A DNA stretch of 64,000 nucleotides from Chitinophaga pinensis DSM 2588. GTDB lineage: Bacteria; Bacteroidota; Bacteroidia; Chitinophagales; Chitinophagaceae. The notes under the pieces are model-generated. The model was not told where the DNA came from and did not search any database. It saw nothing but the letters and a program-made list of their open reading frames with translations. This document shows positions 18,228 through 25,158 of this stretch, piece after piece. Each line of letters starts with the position of its first letter. Position 1 is the stretch's first letter. Location of the stretch: NCBI RefSeq assembly GCF_000024005.1, contig NC_013132.1, forward strand, positions 5,326,001 to 5,390,000, read 5' to 3'. The translations under genes were made by a program, and so were the position numbers.

Positions 18228-18599
18228 TTATTGGACCAGCTGTTTTCCAAATATCTTTTCCCGGTGTTTCAGCCCCCACTCTGCCATGGCATCAATTAAG
18301 ACCTTTAGCGTCTTACCGTAGTCGGAAAGAACATAAGAAACTGCGACAGGGCTACCTGTAGTTACTTCTCTGATAATAAGCCCATTCATTTCCAGGTCTT
18401 TTAATTCCCGGCTTAATACCTTTCCTGCAATACCATTGATATCTTTCAACAATTCTGAATATCGCATTTGTCTGGCACAGAGATGTGAGATGATAGCTAA
18501 TTTCCATTTGCCGCTAAAGATGTGTATAGTATCATCAATAGCCCTCATTCTTTTTATACAATCGCTGTCGCCGGGATATATTAAGTTCACTTTCTGCAT
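18228..18599 (-). CDS. HxlR-family transcriptional regulator (nitroreductase module)
   Basis: 123 residues, winged-helix HxlR fold: CIKRMRAIDDTIHIFSGKWKLAIISHL, MRYSELLKDINGIAGKVLSRELKDLE and the wing YVLSDYGKTLKVLIDAM. Such regulators often sense electrophiles or redox state through a Cys in the N-terminal helix; one Cys is present at residue 13. It is divergent from a nitroreductase gene, with a dyad in the shared promoter region. Confidence 0.9.
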   Translation of the reverse strand: MQKVNLIYPGDSDCIKRMRAIDDTIHIFSGKWKLAIISHLCARQMRYSELLKDINGIAGKVLSRELKDLEMNGLIIREVTTGSPVAVSYVLSDYGKTLKVLIDAMAEWGLKHREKIFGKQLVQ

Positions 18600-18629
18600 A
18601 CGTTTACCAGGTTACTTTTTTGTCATCTG

Positions 18630-18647
18630 GGTGACTTGAATGTCACC
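18630..18647. promoter_or_regulatory. Dyad in the HxlR/nitroreductase divergent promoter
   Basis: GGTGAC at 18630-18635 and GTCACC at 18642-18647 form a perfect 6-bp inverted repeat with a 6-bp spacer, between the two divergent genes. It is a candidate operator for the HxlR protein. Confidence 0.45.
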
Positions 18648-18690
18648 ACTTGTATTGACTACGAAGGTACTAAATTGCTAAAACCTTGCT

Positions 18691-18698
18691 TAGCTTTG
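18691..18698 (+). promoter_or_regulatory. -7 element of the nitroreductase gene
   Basis: TAGCTTTG matches TAnnTTTG exactly and ends 16 nt before the ATG at 18715. A TTG 13 nt upstream is too close for a standard -33, which fits an activator- or repressor-dependent promoter. Confidence 0.5.
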
Positions 18699-18714
18699 TG
18701 AAAAAATAGGACAC

Positions 18715-19413
18715 ATGAGCTTACTGGATGATTTACATTGGCGCTACGCTACCAAAAAGATGAACGGAGTATCCGTACAACAGGAAAAACTGGATTATAT
18801 TTTAGAAGCAGCCCGCCTGGCGCCTTCCTCCTCCGGTTTGCAGCAGTATAAAGTAATAGTAATAAGCGATAAAGCTTTGCTGGAAAAAATAAAGCGTATT
18901 GCTTATGATCAAAGTCAGATAACAGATTGCTCGCATCTGCTTGTATTTGCAGCCTGGGATGGATATAGCGAAGAACGGGTAAGCCAGGTATTTAACTACA
19001 TGATGGATGAACGGGGATTACCACGTGATACGATGGATGGCTATAAAGACACCATTTTAGGGCTTTACGGTCCATTGGGACAAGAATGGCAGGCACATCA
19101 TGCTGCCAAGCAAAGCTATATCTCTTTTGGTCTGGCGATCGCTGCAGCAGCAGAGCAAAAAGTGGATGCTACCCCGATAGAAGGCTTCTTGCCTGACAAG
19201 CTGGATGAATTATTACAGTTAAAAGGAACGGGCTATAAAAGCACTGTATTATTGCCATTGGGTTATCGCGAAGCTGAAAACGACTGGTTGGTGAATATGA
19301 AAAAAGTGCGTACACCGAAGGCCGCCTTTGTCACTGAAATGACTATAGCAGACGCAGCAGTGCTCAGTGATCTTCCGGTAATGCAATCGTTGGGTAGCTT
19401 TACCAGGAAGTAA
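18715..19413 (+). CDS. Nitroreductase-family NAD(P)H oxidoreductase
   Basis: 232 residues of the FMN-dependent nitroreductase fold: LHWRYATKKMNG at the N-terminus, AARLAPSSSGLQQYKVIVI (FMN-binding), AKQSYISFGLAIAAAAEQKVDATPIEGF and LLPLGYREAENDWL. These enzymes reduce nitro compounds and quinones in the cytosol. Paired with the divergent HxlR gene, it forms a classic inducible detoxification module. Confidence 0.92.
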   Translation: MSLLDDLHWRYATKKMNGVSVQQEKLDYILEAARLAPSSSGLQQYKVIVISDKALLEKIKRIAYDQSQITDCSHLLVFAAWDGYSEERVSQVFNYMMDERGLPRDTMDGYKDTILGLYGPLGQEWQAHHAAKQSYISFGLAIAAAAEQKVDATPIEGFLPDKLDELLQLKGTGYKSTVLLPLGYREAENDWLVNMKKVRTPKAAFVTEMTIADAAVLSDLPVMQSLGSFTRK

Positions 19414-19481
19414 ATGTGAAGTGCCTGTTTGTGGCAAATGGCATAGATAATAGATCCTTTTGCTACAAACAGGAACTCATA

Positions 19482-19970
19482 CTAAAAATGAGCATAGTAT
19501 TTATTACGATAAGATCCATCAATAAAACTTTTCAACAACTTCTCTATATGGGCGGAAAATGTAGTTGCGACAGGCCAGACTTCCCCCGAATCAAAATAGG
19601 AAACTACATCAACAGTTTCTCCTGTTCTCCGAAAAGCATAAAAATCAAATCTGTCGTCATGATCAAATTTCTGAAATATGACCACATTGCCACTCCACTC
19701 TTCTTCCTGATCAAGTACGAACTCCATATCCTCTGCTATATATGGAGGGAAAAGTATCGTGCACATATACTTTTCTGATTGTAAATCTTTAAAATAAGCA
19801 AGACCGCATGTGGTAATAAATTCTACATAGTCGTCCGGAAAGGTAAAGTTAAACTGTGCTTCTACCTTTCTTACCTCTTGTATATCTATGGGTTCTGAAA
19901 ATTCGATGATCAGACCCTGGTTATTAATCTCTTTTTCCAGGGCGCGGAAAGTGTCAATTATTTTTGCCAT
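19482..19970 (-). CDS. SMI1/KNR4 (SUKH) family protein
   Basis: The preferred start is ATG 19968-19970 (MAKIIDTFRALEKEI), giving 162 residues; the frame extends further but into unlikely sequence. IQEVRKVEAQFNFTFPDDYVEFITTCGLAYF is the SUKH signature, ending with FSAHIEKLLKSFI. Many bacterial SUKH proteins are immunity proteins against nuclease toxins, but stand-alone copies also exist and no toxin gene is adjacent. It follows the potassium channel gene on the same strand. Confidence 0.8.
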   Translation of the reverse strand: MAKIIDTFRALEKEINNQGLIIEFSEPIDIQEVRKVEAQFNFTFPDDYVEFITTCGLAYFKDLQSEKYMCTILFPPYIAEDMEFVLDQEEEWSGNVVIFQKFDHDDRFDFYAFRRTGETVDVVSYFDSGEVWPVATTFSAHIEKLLKSFIDGSYRNKYYAHF

Positions 19971-20095
19971 TGTTAACTTCTTGTTATTGATAATGGTCAA
20001 AGTTATACAACGACGGGGATTTGCAAGGTATCGGACTACTACAAATAATCTACATGTCCTGATAAATGGCTTGCTTATATATCTATAGCCGATAA

Positions 20096-20914
20096 TTACA
20101 ATAAAGCACCGCAGTATTTGCAATGCAACGCATCATGCTCATGTCCTTCCCTTCCGCATCCGGGACACGTCTCATGGCCATGTTTCCTGAATCTCGTAGC
20201 GTTTACCATCTCGTTTGTTACAATGCCGGTCGGAACAGCGATAATCCCATAGCCAATAAACATCATTATGGATGCAATAAATTTGCCTACCGGAGTAGCC
20301 GGAGCGATGTCCCCATAGCCGACTGTAGTAATTGTTACTATTGCCCAATATATACTATCAGGAATGCTGGCAAAACCATTTTCGCCATTTTCTACCAGAT
20401 ACATGACAGATCCAAGAATAATTACCGTAAAAAGCACGACCAACATAAAAATGGTAATCTTCTTCAGACTGCTGGAAAGAGCCATTTTCAGGAAATCGAT
20501 CTCAGTTAAGAAGTGAGTCAGCTTAAAAATGCGGAATACACGTAATAGTCGCAGTGCACGAAGGACCAATAGCGATTGCGCCCCAATAAAAAACACACTC
20601 AGGTAAGATGGAAGAATCGCCAGTAAATCGATGATACCAAAGAAAGAGGCAACATACAGTAAAGGCTTTTGGATGCTTATCAGCCGAAGGATATATTCTA
20701 ATGTGAATAGAACCGTGAAGGTCCATTCAATCGTGTGAAAAATATGTCCATATCGCTGATGATAACTTTGAATGCTATCCAGCATGACTACTGCGATACT
20801 TAAAATGATCAGTATTAATAAGACAATGTCAAATATCTTTCCTGCCACCGTATTCGACTCATAAATAGTATTATGAAGTCTGTTTCTCCATGTAACTTTC
20901 GTATCCTGCTGCAT
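20096..20914 (-). CDS. Voltage-gated-like potassium channel with C-terminal zinc ribbon
   Basis: 272 residues with six hydrophobic segments. S4 is positively charged (RALRLLRVFRIFKL), the pore helix and selectivity filter are TITTVGYGD, and the last helix is followed by a short tail. The C-terminal 25 residues have two CxxC-type pairs (CPGCGREG ... CKYCG), a zinc-ribbon-like addition common in Bacteroidota channels of this type. It passes potassium across the inner membrane; gating is unknown. Forms a likely unit with the SUKH gene downstream (125 bp gap). Confidence 0.92.
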   Translation of the reverse strand: MQQDTKVTWRNRLHNTIYESNTVAGKIFDIVLLILIILSIAVVMLDSIQSYHQRYGHIFHTIEWTFTVLFTLEYILRLISIQKPLLYVASFFGIIDLLAILPSYLSVFFIGAQSLLVLRALRLLRVFRIFKLTHFLTEIDFLKMALSSSLKKITIFMLVVLFTVIILGSVMYLVENGENGFASIPDSIYWAIVTITTVGYGDIAPATPVGKFIASIMMFIGYGIIAVPTGIVTNEMVNATRFRKHGHETCPGCGREGHEHDALHCKYCGALL

Positions 20915-20950
20915 GTTCCTCTGGTTATAATACTTTTGAATTTGCTTGGT

Positions 20951-21310
20951 TTATAACATTGCTTCCCGGGTCACTTTGAATCCAAGGCCCCATTTTCTCA
21001 GCTCGTCTATAACGGGGATAATCCCCTTTCCGATCTCAGTCAAACTGTACTCAACTTTCGGCGGCACCTCTCCATAGGCTCTCCGCATTATCAATCCATC
21101 ACCTTCTAACTCCCTCAAATGCTGTATCAACATTTTTTCAGATACATCCTCAATTCCTCTTTTCAGATCTCCATACCGCATACACGCACCCTGCGAAAGC
21201 AAATTCAATATCTGTAGTTTCCATTTTCCATTGATCACATTCGTAGCTAACCCTACCGGACATTCAAACACTTTTTCCCCTATTTTATATAAAACTGCAT
21301 TTTTCTTCAT
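20951..21310 (-). CDS. HxlR-family transcriptional regulator (hydrolase module)
   Basis: 119 residues: CPVGLATNVINGKWKLQILNLLSQG, MRYGDLKRGIEDVSEKMLIQHLRELE and the wing PPKVEYSLTEIGKGIIPVID. It has the conserved Cys before the first helix used as a sensor in some members. It is divergent from an epoxide-hydrolase-like gene; direct repeats in the shared promoter are candidate binding sites. Confidence 0.92.
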   Translation of the reverse strand: MKKNAVLYKIGEKVFECPVGLATNVINGKWKLQILNLLSQGACMRYGDLKRGIEDVSEKMLIQHLRELEGDGLIMRRAYGEVPPKVEYSLTEIGKGIIPVIDELRKWGLGFKVTREAML

Positions 21311-21347
21311 CTCATAAAATATTTAAAACCAATAATTTTTACCTCAA

Positions 21348-21376
21348 AGTAAGTACCAGACTTTCTAGTAAGTACT
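21348..21376. promoter_or_regulatory. Direct repeats AGTAAGTAC, candidate HxlR operator
   Basis: AGTAAGTACC at 21348-21357 and AGTAAGTACT at 21367-21376 repeat with a 19-bp period, upstream of and touching the -33 TTG (21376-21378). Two same-face half-sites abutting the promoter fit regulation by the adjacent HxlR protein. Confidence 0.5.
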
Positions 21377-21406
21377 TGTCTAAAGGTACGTGCGAAGTTA
21401 GATTTG
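21376..21406 (+). promoter_or_regulatory. Promoter of the hydrolase gene
   Basis: -33 TTG at 21376-21378, a 20-nt spacer and an exact -7 TAGATTTG at 21399-21406. The expected start is near 21412, giving a leader of about 12 nt before ATG 21424. This shows the longer frame opening at 21376 is not the real start. Confidence 0.7.
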
Positions 21407-21423
21407 CAGAAAAAAGGCAAATT

Positions 21424-22212
21424 ATGGAAAATAAAAAAGTCATATTACTATTGCACGGATACCCGCAAACCAGTTACGCATGGCGGTTTGTAACGCCTCT
21501 CTTAGCAAAAGAAGGATATAAAGTCATAGCTCCTGACTTACCCGGACTAGGCGATACTGCTAATCCCGTTTCTTTTGATAAAAAAACAATCGCAGTTCTT
21601 ATCCATGATATGATGAAAGCAGATGGTTATAATGACATTTATCTTGTCGGACATGACTGGGGCGCCTCTGTTGCGTATAGCTATGCTGCACAATTTGGTG
21701 AGGAAGTGAAAAGGCTGGTCCTCATGGATGTTCCTCCTGTAGGGGAATATCTTAAAAAAACACCCTTACTCCCACCCAATAACAAGGGCCTTTGGTGGTT
21801 TGCGTTTCACCAGGTACATCAGTTACCCGAATTACTCGTCGCAGGGAAGGAAAGAGAATATCTGCAATGGTTTTATCATAACTCTTCGTTCAAAAAAGAG
21901 GTATTTGATAATGACACTATCAATGAATACTACCGAACTTATAGCCAAGCTGACAAAATGAGCAATGGCTTTAACTATTACCGCACGATATTACAGGATA
22001 TCAATGATAACAAAGCTTTCGGACAAAATCTGCTTCAAATGCCCGTATTAGCCATCGGCGGTGAACATGGGCTCGGTCAGCTCGCTTACAATATTACCAA
22101 ACCGCTCGTTGCCGACATTACCGGGGCCGTTATTCCCGATTGCGGACATTATATACAGGAAGAACAGCCGGATTTCTTAGTAAAAGAACTGATCCAGTTT
22201 TTCAGCAAATAA
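21424..22212 (+). CDS. Alpha/beta hydrolase, epoxide hydrolase-like
   Basis: 262 residues from ATG 21424. LLHGYPQTSYAWR gives the oxyanion-hole HG and lid start, GHDWGASVAYSYA the nucleophile elbow with Asp as nucleophile (epoxide hydrolase/dehalogenase type), and CGHYIQEEQPD the catalytic His. It is related to the exported hydrolase at 44241. Likely cytosolic detoxification of epoxides or halogenated compounds; substrate unknown. Controlled by the divergent HxlR gene by context. Confidence 0.9.
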   Translation: MENKKVILLLHGYPQTSYAWRFVTPLLAKEGYKVIAPDLPGLGDTANPVSFDKKTIAVLIHDMMKADGYNDIYLVGHDWGASVAYSYAAQFGEEVKRLVLMDVPPVGEYLKKTPLLPPNNKGLWWFAFHQVHQLPELLVAGKEREYLQWFYHNSSFKKEVFDNDTINEYYRTYSQADKMSNGFNYYRTILQDINDNKAFGQNLLQMPVLAIGGEHGLGQLAYNITKPLVADITGAVIPDCGHYIQEEQPDFLVKELIQFFSK

Positions 22213-22327
22213 GATTACCGCTGATATCTCTCGTACCAGTCGGCACATGAGGCAATACTGCTATACGCGCTGTATTAATATTAAGTGGTTAGGAAATAAG
22301 GAAAATAATGAATTGATAAATGAATTA

Positions 22328-22355
22328 TTGGCACAAAAGCATACGCTTAATTTTG
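22328..22355 (+). promoter_or_regulatory. Promoter of the GH5 gene
   Basis: -33 TTG at 22328-22330, a 17-nt spacer and an exact -7 TAATTTTG at 22348-22355, about 55 nt upstream of ATG 22411. Confidence 0.5.
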
Positions 22356-22410
22356 CTAATTTTCCTTAAATTCATGTATTGTTTGTCTTCACCACTTAAT
22401 TCCACTCCAT

Positions 22411-24564
22411 ATGAAACCCCAAAACCTACTATTCGTATTCCTGCTATTTTGTTTTGTGGCTCAGGCACAGGTTCCCTGGCTACACGTTGACGGTAACCGG
22501 ATCAAAGATTCCAGTGGTAACAATATCACCTTGAGAGGTGTGTCCATCATTGCGCCGGAGCATAATAACGAGTGTACGACGTGTAACACCAAACCGATCA
22601 GCGAAATGCTGGAATGGCAGGCAGATGCCGGCAGGGACTGGCAGTCACGCGTTGTTCGTCTCCAGGTCACCTGTGCAAAGGTGAGTGATCCTGTACAGAG
22701 CTTTACTGATATTATCGATCCTTATGTACAACAGGCTATTGCAAAGGGACTATATATTATCGTAGACCTCCATTTTGTCTCGAATTATGGGCCAGGCGGC
22801 GTCCCACAGATATTTGTAATGAATTTCTGGAAGTACGTAGCCCCGAAGTATGCCAATGTACCTAACGTACTGTTTGAGGTATATAATGAACCTATCAATC
22901 CGGATGTATGGATGACTTGGAAAAGTTATATACAGCCAGTGATCGATACGATCAGAGCAGTAGCACCCCAAAATATCATCCTGGTGGGTGGTCCACAGTG
23001 GAGTACAAGGGTAAACAGTGCTGCAGCTAATCCTATAGTAGGTGCCAATCTGGTATATGTATATCATATTTACCCTAATCAGGGCGCTGCAACCACGACC
23101 AATCTGAATTCGAAATTCGGTACCGCTGCGCAGACAATTCCTGTGATGGTCACTGAATTTGGCTGGAATGACAACAGCAATTATTCGGATGGAGTAACGC
23201 ACGGCACCACTAGTGCCTGGGGCTCGCCTTTCAGAACCTACCTGGATGCGCATCCGGAAATCGGCTGGACGGGATACATTTTTGACAACTTCTGGAAGCC
23301 ACAGTATTTTGACTGGAGCTGGAATCTGATGAACGGAGAAAACCAGGGACAATTTATGCAGCAATGGCTTGTCGATAAAAAGGGCGATGGGCAGGCACGG
23401 CCAGCACAATTAAACGCTTATAGTGTTTCGCCAACTGCCGTCAATATCTCATGGCCGGCTGATTCGACGGGTATTTTAAAACGTGCTACAATAAGTGGAG
23501 GTCCATATACCGTCATTGATTCACTCACCGCAGCCAATTATTCAGATACCGGATTAACAGCTAATACAACCTATTACTATGCAATTAATGATGGGCCGGA
23601 AATCTCAGTAACTACTGATAATATCGGGTATGCGCCAGACTTGCCAATGTACCTGACAAGTGATGCCGGCAATCAGGTGATTCAACTGAATTGGTGGAAA
23701 AGTGCTGTAGGCGCCACCAGTTATAATGTATATAGATCAACAGCATTGACAGGCCCGTATGAGTTGATTGCGGCAGGTGTGACCGGCATTACTTATACGG
23801 ACGCCAGTGTAACTAATGACATCACCTATTATTACAGAATTTCATCAGTGAATACGGTAGAAAGTTCGCTGGGCCATGTCGTTGCAGATATGCCTTCAGC
23901 AAATATGCTGATTGTAGACAATATTGCTGCGGTAGCAACCGGGTCGTGGACAGGTAGTACCTCTGCACCAGGCTATTATAGTACCAATTATATGACAGAT
24001 GGGAATACGGGCGTCACAGGAGGAAAAAGCATCCGATTTACACCGGATCTGCCTGTAGCTGGTGCGTATGATGTGTATATGCGTTGGGCATCTGGTACAA
24101 ACAGGGCATCGAATACACCTGTAGATGTTCATTACGATGGTGGAAGCAATAGTTATCTGATTAATCAGCAGATAGATAATGGTGTCTGGAAATACCTGGG
24201 CACTTACAATTTTGCGGCGGGTACCACCGGAAATGTGTTGATACGGAATGACTCAGCAAATGGTTATGTGATTGCCGATGCAGTAAAGTTTGTGTTGCAT
24301 CCGGATGAAATTTCAGCACCTATACTCAAAAAGGCGAGAATAAATTCCCTTACCATTTATCCTAATCCGGCCACAAATACTATTCAGTTTTCGGGTGTGG
24401 ACATAAACGGGAGGTTGGTCACGATATATGATTTGTCAGGTGTGAGGAAGATGATTATTATTGCAAAACAACAGACGCTGGATGTTTCAACACTACAGCC
24501 AGGTATGTATTTTGTGACGATTTCGGGAGCTAAAACATTGGCGGGTAGTTTTATAAAAAATTGA
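22411..24564 (+). CDS. GH5-family glycoside hydrolase, secreted by type IX system
   Basis: 717 residues. A signal peptide ends at AQA near residue 20. The GH5 TIM barrel (about 22-325) has acid/base Glu160 (YNEP) and nucleophile Glu249 (VTEFGW). Then come two fibronectin-III-like modules (about 330-490), a golvesin-type beta-sandwich carbohydrate- or surface-binding module (about 500-635, IVDNIAA ... NGYVIADAVKF) and a C-terminal type IX sorting domain (ITIYPNPA-like, LSGVRKM, LQPGMYFVTI). It hydrolyses a beta-glycan such as cellulose, mannan or xyloglucan outside the cell; the exact substrate cannot be read. Confidence 0.92.
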   Translation: MKPQNLLFVFLLFCFVAQAQVPWLHVDGNRIKDSSGNNITLRGVSIIAPEHNNECTTCNTKPISEMLEWQADAGRDWQSRVVRLQVTCAKVSDPVQSFTDIIDPYVQQAIAKGLYIIVDLHFVSNYGPGGVPQIFVMNFWKYVAPKYANVPNVLFEVYNEPINPDVWMTWKSYIQPVIDTIRAVAPQNIILVGGPQWSTRVNSAAANPIVGANLVYVYHIYPNQGAATTTNLNSKFGTAAQTIPVMVTEFGWNDNSNYSDGVTHGTTSAWGSPFRTYLDAHPEIGWTGYIFDNFWKPQYFDWSWNLMNGENQGQFMQQWLVDKKGDGQARPAQLNAYSVSPTAVNISWPADSTGILKRATISGGPYTVIDSLTAANYSDTGLTANTTYYYAINDGPEISVTTDNIGYAPDLPMYLTSDAGNQVIQLNWWKSAVGATSYNVYRSTALTGPYELIAAGVTGITYTDASVTNDITYYYRISSVNTVESSLGHVVADMPSANMLIVDNIAAVATGSWTGSTSAPGYYSTNYMTDGNTGVTGGKSIRFTPDLPVAGAYDVYMRWASGTNRASNTPVDVHYDGGSNSYLINQQIDNGVWKYLGTYNFAAGTTGNVLIRNDSANGYVIADAVKFVLHPDEISAPILKKARINSLTIYPNPATNTIQFSGVDINGRLVTIYDLSGVRKMIIIAKQQTLDVSTLQPGMYFVTISGAKTLAGSFIKN

Positions 24565-25116
24565 GGCGCTATTAATCCCAATAAGCCAAACTTCATCTTT
24601 GTTTCTCCATATAAGCCTTTTTCAAGGGGAAGAATAGGTGCATCGAATCTGATAAAAGCAGATGGATCTACTTTCGCTCCCAATGAAATTAAAGTCAAAC
24701 AAATAAGAGTCATGTACCACAATCTGGCAGCCGATGTAACAGCTACTTTTTCATACGGTGTAAACTATCGGTCCATCAATAAGGGGGACAAAACCATATC
24801 AGAATCAGATGACAGAATTACGCTTTATAATGGGTCTTCGGACACTCAAATTATTACACTTATCAGACGCGAACAGCTGAGACCCAAAATGTGGGTAATC
24901 ACAGCAGGCACTGGTAGGTTCGTACCTATAACCATAGGGAGCGTTCTTGGTCAGACCGAACTGGTCTTCAACTTATATTCCGACGCTGTAAACTTTCTGT
25001 CACGGTTACAAAGACAAACCCCGACAGCTGCAAATGTGCTGATGATAGGATCTCACAGGGTTGTTATGCCAGGTGATTTCTCAACGCTAAATGCTATGAC
25101 AATTATCCCGAACTAA
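24565..25116 (+). pseudogene. Start-less coding stretch in frame after the GH5 stop
   Basis: From the base after the GH5 stop the same frame stays open for 183 codons with protein-like content (PNFIFVSPYKPFSRGRIG, GSTFAPNEIKVKQIRVMYHN, GTGRFVPITIGSVLGQTEL). No ATG occurs before 24712, which lies inside a continuous segment. It is either an N-terminally truncated gene joined here by deletion, or begins at a non-standard codon. I do not recognise the family. Confidence 0.55.
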
Positions 25117-25158
25117 ACACAAGGGGACGATTATAGATATCTAATACGATCGGTCAGA

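Noticed and set aside
24384..24722. Minus-strand frame opposite the GH5 3' end
   Set aside because: It mirrors the GH5 sorting domain and the start-less stretch, both of which have clear plus-strand protein text.
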